The notes beneath the pieces are model-generated. The model ran no database searches. It had not been told where the DNA came from and saw only the letters and a list, made by a program, of their open reading frames with translations. 64,000 bases of DNA from Pseudomonadota bacterium. GTDB taxonomy: Bacteria > Pseudomonadota > Gammaproteobacteria > Burkholderiales > Rhodocyclaceae. Below, in pieces: positions 43,061 through 53,506 of the stretch. Location: assembly GCA_018241725.1 (NCBI GenBank), contig JAFEDI010000045.1, positions 1-64,000 of the forward strand, given 5' to 3'. A program made the translations under genes and the position numbers. Position 1 is the stretch's first letter; every line of letters starts with the position of its first letter.

Positions 43061-44614
43061 TCAGGCGTGGGCCTCGTTGGCATAACGACCGGTCCCCAGG
43101 CTGCCGGGGCCCTGCTTCGCAAAGCGGGTCATCAGATACATCTCGACGACCAGCAGCACCGTGTAGAAGCCGACAAAGCCGGCCAGCGACCCGTACAGGC
43201 TTTCCACGCTGAGAGTCGAAACGGAAAGATGAGTCGGCAGCACGCCGTAGATCGTCCACGGCTGGCGCCCGTATTCGGCGACGAACCAGCCCACTTCACA
43301 GGCCAACCACGGCACCGGCAGGAAATACACGGCCCAGCGCAACAGCCAGGGCTTGTCGGCAAAGGTTCCTTTCACCGAGTACCACAGGGCCAGACTGAAC
43401 AGGGCCAGCATGCCGAAACCGAAAGCCACCATCAGGCGGAAACTCCAGAACATCGGCGTCACGCGCGGCACCGTGTCGTTCACCGCCCGGTCGATCATTG
43501 CCGGCGTCGCCTGGCTCACGTCGACAGTGTATTTCTTCAGCAGCAGGCCAAAGCCCAAGTCGGCCTTGTGCCGCTCGAAGGCCTCGCGGGCGTGGACGTC
43601 GTCCGGATCGCGGCGCAAGGCTTCGAGGGCCGTCACCGCGCCGATACCGGCGACGATGCGCTCCCGGTTCTTGGCCTTGATCTCCTTGATGCCTGGAATC
43701 TGCTTGCTCAGCGAACGTGTGCCGATGATGCCCATCACCCACGGGATCTCGACGGCGAAGTCGTTCTTCATCTCCGCCTCGTTGGGGATGGCGACGAGAT
43801 TGAACGAGGCTGGCGCCGGCTCGGTCTCCCACATTGCCTCGATGGCGGCCAGCTTAGTCTGCTGGGCCTCGCCCACGGTGTAGCCCGACTCGTCGCCGAG
43901 CACGATCACCGAACACACCGACGCGAAACCGAAGGCGGCTGCAATGCCGAAGCTGCGCTTGGCGAACTCCACGTCACGCCCCTTGAGCAGGTACCAGGAC
44001 GAGATCGACAGCACGAACATCGCCCCGGTCACGTAGCCGGCCGACACGGTATGCACGAACTTGGCCTGGGCATCCGGGTTGAACAGCAGCGCCCAGAAGT
44101 CGGTCATCTCCATGCGCATCGTCACGTAGCTGAACTCCGCACCCACCGGGTTCTGCATCCAGCCGTTGGCGATCAGGATCCACAGCGCCGACAGATTGGT
44201 GCCCACGGCCATCAGGATCGTCACCAGCAGATGCTGCTTGCGGGACAGCCGGTCCCACGCGAAGAAGAACAGGCCGATCATCGTCGATTCGAGGAAGAAG
44301 GCCATCAGGCCTTCGATGGCCAGCGGCGCGCCGAAGATATCGCCGACGTAGTGGGAGTAGTAGGCCCAGTTGGTGCCGAACTGGAACTCCATGGTGATGC
44401 CAGTCGTGACCCCCAGCGCGAAGTTGATGCCGAACAGCTTGCCCCAGAAGCGGGTCATGTCCTTGTAGAGCTGCTTGCCGGTCATCACGTAGACCGACTC
44501 CATGATCACCAGCAGCCACACCATGCCAATGGTCAGCGGCACGAACAGGAAGTGGTAGAGGGCCGTGGCGGCAAACTGAAGACGGGAAAGATCGACCACT
44601 TGCTCAGTGACCAT
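43061..44614 (-). CDS. cydA: Cytochrome bd ubiquinol oxidase subunit I
   Basis: The 517-residue subunit carries the hemes. His21 ([11 protein letters not shown]) is the proximal heme b595 ligand position, and the quinol-binding region with [11 protein letters not shown] and later helices are complete. Its length is close to the E. coli type with a long Q-loop. GGGAGG precedes the ATG at 44614, and the gene overlaps cydP by 11 bases. The enzyme supports respiration at low oxygen and resists nitric oxide and sulfide. Confidence 0.95.
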   Translation of the reverse strand: MVTEQVVDLSRLQFAATALYHFLFVPLTIGMVWLLVIMESVYVMTGKQLYKDMTRFWGKLFGINFALGVTTGITMEFQFGTNWAYYSHYVGDIFGAPLAIEGLMAFFLESTMIGLFFFAWDRLSRKQHLLVTILMAVGTNLSALWILIANGWMQNPVGAEFSYVTMRMEMTDFWALLFNPDAQAKFVHTVSAGYVTGAMFVLSISSWYLLKGRDVEFAKRSFGIAAAFGFASVCSVIVLGDESGYTVGEAQQTKLAAIEAMWETEPAPASFNLVAIPNEAEMKNDFAVEIPWVMGIIGTRSLSKQIPGIKEIKAKNRERIVAGIGAVTALEALRRDPDDVHAREAFERHKADLGFGLLLKKYTVDVSQATPAMIDRAVNDTVPRVTPMFWSFRLMVAFGFGMLALFSLALWYSVKGTFADKPWLLRWAVYFLPVPWLACEVGWFVAEYGRQPWTIYGVLPTHLSVSTLSVESLYGSLAGFVGFYTVLLVVEMYLMTRFAKQGPGSLGTGRYANEAHA

Positions 44615-44786
44615 GACTGCCTCCCTGGCCAGCCATGGGGCCGGCAAGATGTGCAGACATGGCCGCCGGATCGACCGGTACCTTTGCGTCGTGAACGAAG
44701 AACCACCACAGGGCGCCAAGCGCAATGGCCTTGGCGAGGAGGATCCAGCCCAGGTGGCGTAACAGGAATGAGTCAGTTGGGGTCAT
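44604..44786 (-). CDS. cydP: Cytochrome bd oxidase small subunit CydP
   Basis: The 60-residue ORF has one membrane helix (about 12-31, [20 protein letters not shown]) and a short His/Gly-rich tail. It matches the CydP family, which precedes cydAB in many beta- and gammaproteobacteria. It overlaps cydA by 11 bases, so the two are translationally coupled and cydP is the first gene of the operon. Confidence 0.85.
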   Translation of the reverse strand: MTPTDSFLLRHLGWILLAKAIALGALWWFFVHDAKVPVDPAAMSAHLAGPMAGQGGSHGH

Positions 44787-45092
44787 GGTTCGACTGCCTT
44801 GTTGGAAAATCAGACTTTGCTTATCAAGCGTCGTGCCATTCTGCCGAATTTCGACAAAGTCTTTTTACAACAAAGGCTTGAATTCGACTTTTCGCGACGA
44901 TTGGTCGCAGGCCGGCCCCCGCCTCGAGGCTGCCATGACAGCCATTGACAGTCTTCGATTGCCAAATGGCAGTATCTGGCAGCCTTTTGACAGCAGGTCA
45001 AACCACCATGACACGGACGTGGTCCTTGCTTCCCGGGACTCCCTGGACGCACTTCCTTCGAGACTCGAGCTACGACGACGGTTCCACGAACG
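44787..45092. other. Upstream region of the cyd operon
   Basis: About 306 bases between cydP and the yeiH-like gene. It should hold the cyd promoter. I see a half FNR site (TTGATAAGCAAA on the reverse strand, near 44815-44826) and a perfect inverted repeat, TTTGAC-AGCAG-GTCAAA (44986-45002). TGACAG and TGGCAG words recur around 44935-44995. No clear -35/-10 pair could be fixed. Confidence 0.45.
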
Positions 45093-46106
45093 TCACCCCA
45101 GCAACCAGACCACAACGGCCCCGCCGACCACCAACTGCAGGAACAGGACCGCGCCAAGCCAAAGTGCCCCACTGCCGGCCTCGCGGATGCGTACCAGACG
45201 GGTTTCCAGGCCGAGCGCAGCCATCGCAACGGTTAGCAGCAAGGTATCGGTGGCGCGCAACGTCTCGATCTGCGCCAGAGAACACAGTTGCAAGGAATTC
45301 AGGCCCACGACGGCCACGAAGCCCAGCGCAAACCATGGCACACGCACACCTCCGGAGATGCCCTCCCCACGACACCTCAGAAACAGGCTCACACCAAACA
45401 GGAACGGGGCCAGCATCATCACCCGCAACATCTTGACGATCACCGCGGTGTCTTCAGCACCGCCGCCCACCGCATTGCCAATGGCCACCACTTGGGCCAC
45501 TTCGTGCACCGTCGCGCCTACATAGACGCCAAACGTCTGCGCCGGCCAGTCGATGAAGCGCTGAAGACAGGGGTAGAGCGCCATTGCCAGGGTGCCGAAC
45601 AGGACAACCGTGCCGACCGCCGCACTGGTCCTGTGGGGCTGCGCGCCTACAACCGGCTCGGTAGCCAGGATTGCCGCCGCCCCGCAGATCGCGCTTCCGG
45701 CCGAGGTAAGGATCACGGTGTGCGGATCGAGCTTGAGCCAGCGGGTTCCCACCAACCAGCCAACGAGCAGCGTGCTCGTCATCATCAGCAGATCGGTCAG
45801 CAGCGCACGGGAACCGACGCCGATGATCTGCTGAACGCTCAAGTTGAACCCGTAGAGGGCAACACCCGTCCGCAGCACCCTCCCTTGTGCCAGCAATACG
45901 CCAGGGGTGAAGCGCTGCCGAAAACGCTCCGGCAAGCCGTTGCCGAGCAGCGCGCCGAACAGGATCGCCAGCGTCAGCGGCCCGATGCCAAGACGACCGA
46001 TGAAACCAAGCCGACTGACCGCGTAAGCCATCGCAGCCAGGAACATGCACAGGCCAAGTCCAATCAGCCATGACATGCGCGCGTGGAGATATGTAAAGAG
46101 ATTCAT
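45093..46106 (-). CDS. YeiH-family putative anion (sulfate) exporter
   Basis: The 337-residue protein has about ten membrane segments and the UPF0324/YeiH patterns GIGPLTLAILFGALLGN and SAGSAICGAAAILATEP. Family members are predicted sulfate or sulfonate exporters; function is mostly untested. GAGG lies 9 nt before the ATG. There is no divergent LysR (YeiE-like) regulator, which is unusual; the tRNA cluster lies upstream instead. Confidence 0.82.
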   Translation of the reverse strand: MNLFTYLHARMSWLIGLGLCMFLAAMAYAVSRLGFIGRLGIGPLTLAILFGALLGNGLPERFRQRFTPGVLLAQGRVLRTGVALYGFNLSVQQIIGVGSRALLTDLLMMTSTLLVGWLVGTRWLKLDPHTVILTSAGSAICGAAAILATEPVVGAQPHRTSAAVGTVVLFGTLAMALYPCLQRFIDWPAQTFGVYVGATVHEVAQVVAIGNAVGGGAEDTAVIVKMLRVMMLAPFLFGVSLFLRCRGEGISGGVRVPWFALGFVAVVGLNSLQLCSLAQIETLRATDTLLLTVAMAALGLETRLVRIREAGSGALWLGAVLFLQLVVGGAVVVWLLG

Positions 46107-46225
46107 TGACGCTGTCCTCGATGTAGAGCCGAGACATTAGCGTCAACTAATACATTAGATAAAATGGATTATTTAGAACACATACATCTGCAAAATAGAT
46201 ATACAGAACCGTACGTGCAAATGCG

Positions 46226-46255
46226 AAAAGGGACTGCATTTCTGCAGTCCCTTTT
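46226..46255 (-). terminator. Rho-independent terminator of the tRNA-Arg cluster
   Basis: AAAAGGGACTGCA and TGCAGTCCCTTTT form a 9-bp GC-rich stem flanked by A4 and T4, so it can work on both strands. It lies just past the third tRNA in transcription order and also near the start of the yeiH-like gene. Confidence 0.85.
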
Positions 46256-46260
46256 CAATC

Positions 46261-46337
46261 TGGCGCGCCCGGCAGGATTCGAACCCACGACCCCTTGGTT
46301 CGTAGCCAAGTACTCTATCCAACTGAGCTACGGGCGC
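46261..46337 (-). tRNA. tRNA-Arg(ACG), copy 3 in transcription order
   Basis: On the reverse strand a 77-nt cloverleaf runs from GCGCCCGTAGCTCAG to GGGCGCG with encoded CCA. The anticodon stem is CTTGG/CCAAG with ACG in the loop, and the T-arm has GGTTCGAAT. It has the same sequence as the two upstream copies. Confidence 0.97.
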
Positions 46338-46425
46338 AACACTCACACGCTCAACCGACCGGAAACCCGGTGAGTCCATTGCCTCTGCGGTTGAAAGAGC
46401 CGCACTGAAGCGACTCTGGCAAAAC

Positions 46426-46502
46426 TGGCGCGCCCGGCAGGATTCGAACCCACGACCCCTTGGTTCGTAGCCAAGTACTCTATCCAACTGAGCTACGGGC
46501 GC
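46426..46502 (-). tRNA. tRNA-Arg(ACG), copy 2
   Basis: It is identical in sequence to the copies on either side, 77 nt with encoded CCA and anticodon ACG. The spacers around it are clearly related to each other (both contain ACCGGAAACCCGG), which shows tandem duplication of the whole unit. Confidence 0.97.
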
Positions 46503-46589
46503 ACACTTCACAATCAGTCAACCGGAAACCCGGCGGAAGACATTGCTTCCCGACTGAACAGAACCACATTGAAGCGATTCTGGTAAAAC

Positions 46590-46666
46590 TGGCGCGCCCG
46601 GCAGGATTCGAACCCACGACCCCTTGGTTCGTAGCCAAGTACTCTATCCAACTGAGCTACGGGCGC
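46590..46666 (-). tRNA. tRNA-Arg(ACG), copy 1 (first transcribed)
   Basis: A 77-nt tRNA with encoded CCA and anticodon ACG, first after the promoter at 46683-46711. The repeat period to the next copy is 164 bp, then 165 bp. Confidence 0.97.
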
Positions 46667-46682
46667 GCTGCGAAAGACCGGC

Positions 46683-46711
46683 ATTATACATAGCTTCGGA
46701 GAAATTGGAAG
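46683..46711 (-). promoter_or_regulatory. Promoter of the tRNA-Arg cluster
   Basis: On the reverse strand a perfect TATAAT (46688-46683) lies 16 nt before the first tRNA, with a weak -35 (CTTCCA) at 17 bp spacing. The short leader is GC-rich, as for stable RNA promoters. Confidence 0.65.
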
Positions 46712-46889
46712 CCTTTCGTTGCAGTTTGATGTCTTTCTCTTCAGCGCCCCGAAATTCGCCCTTTGGCGTCCTTCTTGCGTACCTGTCTGCAGCCGGGCTT
46801 TTGCGCGATCAAAACGGAGGGTTTGCGACACCACGCCCCGTTTTTTGCGCCAGCCCTTGTCGATGATCCCACGCCCCAAGGAGCGCAAG

Positions 46890-47243
46890 ATGTTCGTCCC
46901 CGTCTGCAAGCAGAGCTATCTCTACGAAGGTGAAATGGTGCCGTGCATGGCCGGCGCCAAGGAAATCCTGATCGTCTGGGCCGACGGCGGCCAGCCGCGC
47001 GCCTTCGACGGCATCTGCCCGCACGGCACCTTTCCGCTGTCGAAGGGTATGTTCAATGGCCGTACGCTGGTCTGCCCGTCCCACAACTGGGTCTTCGACG
47101 CCCGCAACGGGCACGGTCTGTCGCCGACCGGCTGCCAGATCCCGGAGTACGCGATGAAATTCGAGGACGGCATGGTGTGGGTGGACACCGACGCCAGCGC
47201 GGTCAGCGCCCCGTGTGGGACTGGCGGTAGCGGGACGGACTGA
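46890..47243 (+). CDS. Rieske-type [2Fe-2S] ferredoxin
   Basis: The 117-residue protein has the two Rieske ligand motifs, CPHGT (CxH) and CPSHNW (CxxH), that hold a [2Fe-2S] cluster. It resembles small electron carriers of aromatic oxygenases such as the toluene monooxygenase ferredoxin. AAGGAG precedes the ATG. No oxygenase or reductase gene is adjacent: PobA nearby is a flavoprotein that needs no ferredoxin. The last 41 bases overlap the end of the convergent AraC gene. Confidence 0.85.
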   Translation: MFVPVCKQSYLYEGEMVPCMAGAKEILIVWADGGQPRAFDGICPHGTFPLSKGMFNGRTLVCPSHNWVFDARNGHGLSPTGCQIPEYAMKFEDGMVWVDTDASAVSAPCGTGGSGTD

Positions 47244-48123
47244 GCCCCGTGCGGCGTTTGACGAAGCGGCAGAAGTAGGCCGGATCGTCGAAGCCCAGGC
47301 TGGCCGCGATGCCGGTGACCGGCTCGGTTGTATACAGAAGGAGCCGGCAGGCCTCGCGGGTCAAACGCTCGTGGATCACGTCCAGCGCGCTGCCACCGCA
47401 TTCCGCGCGGGTCAGCCGGTTGAGGCGCGGGGTGCTCACACCTAGCTGGCTGGCGTAGCGGGCCACTGGCCAGTGCTCCAGGTAATGGGCTTCGACCTGC
47501 AGCACGAAGCGGGTGAACAGCGCCTGATGCACCGCCACCGGACTCCCCTCCCCCAACGCCTGCAAGCGGGCGCCGGCCTGGGCCAGATGCCAGACGATGG
47601 TCTGGGATAGCCAACGCAAGGGCGGCGAGCCGGCCATGCCCGGGCTCATGAATTCGGCGTTGAGTTCCCGCAGCAGTGCATCCAGCCGCCCTACCACCGG
47701 GTCTTCCGCATCGAAGCACAACACGCGCGGCCCGGCGAACAGTTCGCGCAGGGCTTTCCCGACCGTCTCCAGTTCCCCTTCGACCAGGAAGTGGCCACCC
47801 AGCGTAAGCACCCGGCCCTGGGTCTCCGGCGCGAAGCGGAAGCCATGCACCGTGCCCGGCGGAATGATCACCGCCACCGGCCCCGTTACCTCCTGGCGCC
47901 CCGCATCCAGCGCAACGCTTGCCGCTCCCTCGGTGATCCATACCACCTGGTACAGGCCGTGGTGCAGATGGGGCTGGATCTCCCAGTCGTGGATGCGGCT
48001 GCGGGACTGGATTTCTTCAATATGTAGAAGCTCGCGCACAGGCTCGGCCGCCTCACCATATAAGGTGAAGCTCGGGATCAGCGGCTTGGGCGCAACGAAG
48101 CGGGACCTGACGCGCATGTCCAT
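47203..48123 (-). CDS. AraC-family transcriptional regulator, probable PobR-type activator of pobA
   Basis: The 306-residue regulator has an N-terminal cupin-like effector domain (HDWEIQPHLHHGLYQVVWI) and a C-terminal double helix-turn-helix of AraC/XylS type (about 205-300, ending GFDDPAYFCRFVKRRTGLSPSRYR). AraC-type PobR proteins activate pobA with 4-hydroxybenzoate in several proteobacteria. It lies 235 bp downstream of pobA on the same strand, so it probably has its own promoter in that gap. The name is inferred from position. Confidence 0.82.
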   Translation of the reverse strand: MDMRVRSRFVAPKPLIPSFTLYGEAAEPVRELLHIEEIQSRSRIHDWEIQPHLHHGLYQVVWITEGAASVALDAGRQEVTGPVAVIIPPGTVHGFRFAPETQGRVLTLGGHFLVEGELETVGKALRELFAGPRVLCFDAEDPVVGRLDALLRELNAEFMSPGMAGSPPLRWLSQTIVWHLAQAGARLQALGEGSPVAVHQALFTRFVLQVEAHYLEHWPVARYASQLGVSTPRLNRLTRAECGGSALDVIHERLTREACRLLLYTTEPVTGIAASLGFDDPAYFCRFVKRRTGLSPSRYRQSHTGR

Positions 48124-48358
48124 GCGTAGCGCCTCAGGGAAGAAGGTTCGCCGGCGTCCGGCCGGCCTCGCCGTACAGCACGAAACCCGAATGCCACGCG
48201 GGGAAATGCGGAAGGAGATGCATCACGGGACTCCGGAAGCGGCACGACGCCAACACTGGCGCCGATTATGACGCCGCCTCCATCCCGCAGACAGTACGCA
48301 GGCCCACTAGCAGCTAGACAATTCTGCTATGGCCCGCCTGTCGTCGATCAGATGCCAA

Positions 48359-49627
<1,269 letters not shown>

Positions 49628-49693
49628 TCAGCAGTACGAATTGCACTTTTGGAACGACTGCGGCCGGAGGGTATCGCCGCAGCGAAAATCAGC

Positions 49694-50599
49694 TCAGACC
49701 GGCCCGGCTTCGCACATCAGGTCGGCAACCAGGCCACGCAGCCAGCGATTGGCCGGGTCATTGTGAAAGCGCTCGTGCCAGTGCTGGCGCACGGAGTATT
49801 CCGGCAAGGGATACGGCACCGGGAAGCAGCGGAAACGCCCGCGCCCGGCCAGCACTTCACCGAGGCGCCTGGGAATGGTCAGCAGCAACTCGGTCTGCTC
49901 AATGAAGAAGGCCACGCCGACGAAATTGGGAATCCGCAAGGCCACCCGCCGGCGGATTCCCTGGCGGGCCAGTTCCTGGTCCACGATCAGGTGGCCGGTG
50001 CCCTGGGTGCTGACCAGCGCATGCTCTTCTGCCTCGAACTGTTCGGGAGTCAGGCCGTCGCGGATGCGCGGATGGTCTGCGCTCACCATGCACACATAGT
50101 GCTGGCGGAACAGGGCCTGCTGGTAGAAGCCCGCCTCCAACTGCGGGATGAAACCAATCGCCAGATCGGCCCGCCCGCTCTCGAGCAAGTCCGACGTATC
50201 CGGCGACAGGGGTAGCACCTCGATCTGTATCCGTGGCGCCACCTCGCGCAGGCGCCGCCACAAGCCCGGCATGATCACCAGCTGGCTGATGTCCGTCATG
50301 CAAATGCGGAAACAGCGGCTCGACTCCGAAGGGTCGAACTCGGTGCGCTGCCCCAGCACCCGATCGAGCGCCTGCAAGGCCTCGCGTACGGACTCGATCA
50401 GCGACTCAGCCAGCGGCGTCGGCTCCATGCCGCCCGCAGTGCGCACGAACAGCTGATCGCCAAACTGCTCCCGCAGCTTGCCCAGCGCGATGCTTACCGC
50501 CGGCTGCCCCATGTTCAGCGTCTCCGCCGTACGGCTCACGCTACGGGACTTGAAGACTTCGTCGAAGACGCTGAGCAGGCGGGCGTCGAGGGGATTCAT
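49694..50599 (-). CDS. LysR-family transcriptional regulator (NahR/NagR-like)
   Basis: The 301-residue regulator has the LysR helix-turn-helix at the N-terminus (SVSRTAETLNMGQPAVSIALGKLREQFGDQLFVRT) and a periplasmic-binding-like effector domain. The N-terminal NPLDARLLSVFDEV and the sequence around it resemble regulators of aromatic catabolism such as NahR, NagR and LinR. The ATG at 50599 was chosen over the track-like longer frame because LysR proteins begin at this point. It could control pobA next to it or the gentisate operon 9 kb away; neither is proven. Confidence 0.85.
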   Translation of the reverse strand: MNPLDARLLSVFDEVFKSRSVSRTAETLNMGQPAVSIALGKLREQFGDQLFVRTAGGMEPTPLAESLIESVREALQALDRVLGQRTEFDPSESSRCFRICMTDISQLVIMPGLWRRLREVAPRIQIEVLPLSPDTSDLLESGRADLAIGFIPQLEAGFYQQALFRQHYVCMVSADHPRIRDGLTPEQFEAEEHALVSTQGTGHLIVDQELARQGIRRRVALRIPNFVGVAFFIEQTELLLTIPRRLGEVLAGRGRFRCFPVPYPLPEYSVRQHWHERFHNDPANRWLRGLVADLMCEAGPV

Positions 50600-50691
50600 G
50601 GGCGGCAGCTGGTTCTCGGCACGGAGCGCCCATCTTACTGCAGGGCCGTCACGGCCGACCGAAATGTGCCATCGGCAGATCGCAAAATACA

Positions 50692-50708
50692 CATGTCATG
50701 TTGACATG
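50692..50708. promoter_or_regulatory. Perfect inverted repeat between the LysR gene and vgrG
   Basis: CATGTCA-TGT-TGACATG is a perfect 7-bp inverted repeat, followed by a further AATGACATT word at 50710. It lies between divergent genes, 93 bp from the LysR start and 57 bp before vgrG. The spacing fits a LysR-type operator, but vgrG control is also possible. Confidence 0.45.
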
Positions 50709-50764
50709 AAAATGACATTAACCTAAAAAGACAGGCTTTACGGCACTGATGACATCAAGCACTC

Positions 50765-53488
50765 ATGACATCTCCTCTCGCATCGGCCCTGTCCAGCCTC
50801 CTCAACGCTCTCAGCCAGGCAAACTCCATCTTGAGGCTGCGGTTTCCTGACGACGCAGCAGCAGCCGTCAAGCGCCTGGTGCCTTACCAGTTCGCCGGCG
50901 AAGAGGCCATCTGCGACGGCGTCCGCTATCGCCTGCAATGCCTGGCCGATGACAACCGGATCGATCTGACCGAGCTGCTGGGCCTTCCCGTTGCAGCGAC
51001 CATCGGTGACGACCGCGGCGGACGCCGGCTGATCAGCGGCATCGTCACCTCCGCCGAACAACGCCTGTCCGACGGTGCGGCCACTGCCATCGAACTGGTC
51101 TTCGAGGACGCCCTCGCCATACTCCGCCGGCGCAGCACCTGGCGGGTGTTCTGCGAAACCTCGGTCGTCGAGATCACCGAGCAGATCCTCGCCGAACACA
51201 TCCGCGGCAACACGCTCCTCGCCCAGGCCTTCAAGTTCGTCATCACCGGCCTCCAGAAAAGTTACCCGAAGCGCGCCTTCACGCTGCAGGCAGGCGAAAG
51301 CGACCATGCCTTCCTCACCCGCCTGTGGCGCCAGGAAGGCATCGCCTGGAGCTTCCAGTTCGCACTGGACAAGGATGTCCCGCAGCACACGCTGCTGCTC
51401 ACCGACCGACCCGGCGCCTTTCCCGACAACCCCGCCGGCACCGTGCGCTTCCACCGTGCCGACGCCACCGAGGAACGCGACACCGTCGTCGCCTGGCGCG
51501 CCTGGCGGACCCAGGCACCCTCCTCCATCACCCGCGCCAGCTTTGACTACAAGTCCGTCCGAGCCTCAGAGAACGTGCAGCCCACGGTGCTCAAGCAAGG
51601 CAAGGCCGGCAATGCGCTGGCCGGCACACTGACCGACTACCATTACGACGCACCGCAGCAGGCCGCCGACAGCACCCACTACGACGAAATGGGTCGCGCC
51701 CGCATCCTGGCCCACGAGTTCGCCGCCTCGGGCTGGCGCGGCGAATCGGTGGTCCGCCAGTTCGCCCACGCCACGGTCTTCGGCCTGAGCGAACACCCCG
51801 AGATCGACGCCTGGCCCCGCGATCGGCGGAAGTTCACGCTCACCCGGCTCCAGCTCTACGCCCGCAACAACATTCCTCTCGATCCGGCGCTGGAACGCCG
51901 CCTCGCCGAGGGCTGGAATATTCCCGGCAACGACGGCAATGCAGAAGAGCGGGCAGAGGCACCGATCTACTACAACCGCTTTGAATGCGTTCAGCAGGAC
52001 GTCGCCGTCGTCCCCTTTCACTCAGCCGCCGATGTGTCTCCCATCGGCATCCTCAGCGCCATCGTGGTCGGCGCGGAAGGCAGCGAGATCGATGTGGACG
52101 ACCAGGGGCGGGTTGCCGTGCGCTTCCCCTTCGCGCGTCCGGAGGATCATCCCAACGGCTACGGCACTTCAGGAACGCCGCGGGATTCCGCACGCATCCG
52201 GGTCATGCATCCGTGGGCCGACAATGCCTACGGCGCGGCCTTCTGGCCCCGCGTCGGCTCGGAAGTGCTGGTCGGCTTTCTGCAAGGCGACCCATCCAGA
52301 CCGATTGTCCTCGGCGCGGCCTACAACGGTACCCACGAGCCGCCGCGCTTCTCCGGCTACGGCAGCCTGCCCGCCAACAGTGCGCTGTACGGGCTGCGCA
52401 GCAAGGAGATCAAGGGCAGCGGCCACAACCAGCTGCGTTTCGACGACACCTCGGCACAGATCAGCGCCCAACTGTCGTCCGATTACACCGCCAGCCAGCT
52501 CAACCTCGGCTGGCTCGGCAAGCCGCGCCAGGACGGGCAGTCCGAAGCCCGCGGCGAAGGTTTCGAGCTGGCCACGGACGCGGCCGGCGCCCTCCGCGCC
52601 GCCAAGGGTCTGCTCGTGTCCGCCTGGTCGCGCTTCAAGGCGTCCGGCGCCCAGCTGGACCGGCAGGAGCTGCTGAGCCTGATGGAAGAACAGCTGGATT
52701 TCTTCAAACAGATCGGCGACTACGCCGCCCAGCACGGCGGCAAGGCCAATGACAACGCGCCCCACAGCCAGCTCCACGACGACCTGAAGAACTGGGAGGC
52801 TGGTACCAACACCGCCAGGGGCGGCGCCGGCGGTGGCAAGCCGCTGGTCGCCGTCAGCGCCCCAGCCGGCGTCTACTTCAACAGCCCTGAGGCCGTAGTG
52901 GCCCATGCCGGCAAGAATGTGGACATCGTCGCCGGTCAGCACCTTCAGTCGGCCTGCGCCGGCCGCCATACTCTCAACACCGGCAAGGGCATCGCGATGT
53001 TCGCCCAATCGGAAGGCATCAAGATCCTCGCCCACCACGGCAAGCTGGAACTCCAGTCCCAGCACGGCGACACCCAGATCAATGCCAGCCAGAACCTCAA
53101 ACTCTCCGCCAGCGAAGGCAAGGTACAGGTCATGGCCGCCGAGGAGATCCTTCTCGCCGAATCCGGCGGTGCCTACATCAAGCTGGCCGGCGGCCGTATC
53201 GAATTGGGCTGCCCCGGTGCTTTCACCGTCAAGGCCTCCAGCCACCAATGGTCCGGCAGCGCCTCAGGCCAGACCGACCTGCCCAAGTTCTCCGCCGGCG
53301 ACCTTGGCCGCACGCCCGTGCTGGTCCGTGCTACCGACGGCCAGCCCATCAGCGGCATCCCCTACTCGATCACCCGCCCCGACGGCAGCACCCTGTCCGG
53401 CCACACGGATGCTGCCGGCAAGACCTCCGCCCTCGAGGGCAGCACCTTTGAGCAAATCAGCGTGCAGTTCTTCGCCCCCGACCAATAA
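50765..53488 (+). CDS. vgrG: Type VI secretion spike protein VgrG with C-terminal extension
   Basis: The 907-residue protein has the gp27-like N-terminal domain (to about 390), a gp5 OB-fold region (about 420-500, VVGAEGSEIDVDDQGRVAVRFPF) and the typical WPRVGSEVLVGFLQGDPSRP motif. A long DUF2345-type beta-helix follows (about 640-830). The last 60 residues (LVRATDGQPISGIPYSITRPDG) look like a transthyretin-like domain, which in other VgrGs docks an effector. It is first in a unit with the lipase, adaptor and PAAR genes. No T6SS sheath or baseplate genes lie nearby, so this is an orphan cargo cluster. Confidence 0.92.
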   Translation: MTSPLASALSSLLNALSQANSILRLRFPDDAAAAVKRLVPYQFAGEEAICDGVRYRLQCLADDNRIDLTELLGLPVAATIGDDRGGRRLISGIVTSAEQRLSDGAATAIELVFEDALAILRRRSTWRVFCETSVVEITEQILAEHIRGNTLLAQAFKFVITGLQKSYPKRAFTLQAGESDHAFLTRLWRQEGIAWSFQFALDKDVPQHTLLLTDRPGAFPDNPAGTVRFHRADATEERDTVVAWRAWRTQAPSSITRASFDYKSVRASENVQPTVLKQGKAGNALAGTLTDYHYDAPQQAADSTHYDEMGRARILAHEFAASGWRGESVVRQFAHATVFGLSEHPEIDAWPRDRRKFTLTRLQLYARNNIPLDPALERRLAEGWNIPGNDGNAEERAEAPIYYNRFECVQQDVAVVPFHSAADVSPIGILSAIVVGAEGSEIDVDDQGRVAVRFPFARPEDHPNGYGTSGTPRDSARIRVMHPWADNAYGAAFWPRVGSEVLVGFLQGDPSRPIVLGAAYNGTHEPPRFSGYGSLPANSALYGLRSKEIKGSGHNQLRFDDTSAQISAQLSSDYTASQLNLGWLGKPRQDGQSEARGEGFELATDAAGALRAAKGLLVSAWSRFKASGAQLDRQELLSLMEEQLDFFKQIGDYAAQHGGKANDNAPHSQLHDDLKNWEAGTNTARGGAGGGKPLVAVSAPAGVYFNSPEAVVAHAGKNVDIVAGQHLQSACAGRHTLNTGKGIAMFAQSEGIKILAHHGKLELQSQHGDTQINASQNLKLSASEGKVQVMAAEEILLAESGGAYIKLAGGRIELGCPGAFTVKASSHQWSGSASGQTDLPKFSAGDLGRTPVLVRATDGQPISGIPYSITRPDGSTLSGHTDAAGKTSALEGSTFEQISVQFFAPDQ

Positions 53489-53506
53489 CCGACCCTGTCC
53501 TTCGCC

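Noticed and set aside
44823-44838. Sigma-54-like TGGCACGACGCTTGAT upstream of cydP on the reverse strand
   Set aside because: The essential GC of the -12 element is GA here, so RpoN promoter activity is unlikely.
46164-46373. ORFs running through the tRNA-Arg genes
   Set aside because: They are translations of tRNA sequence, repeated at each copy.
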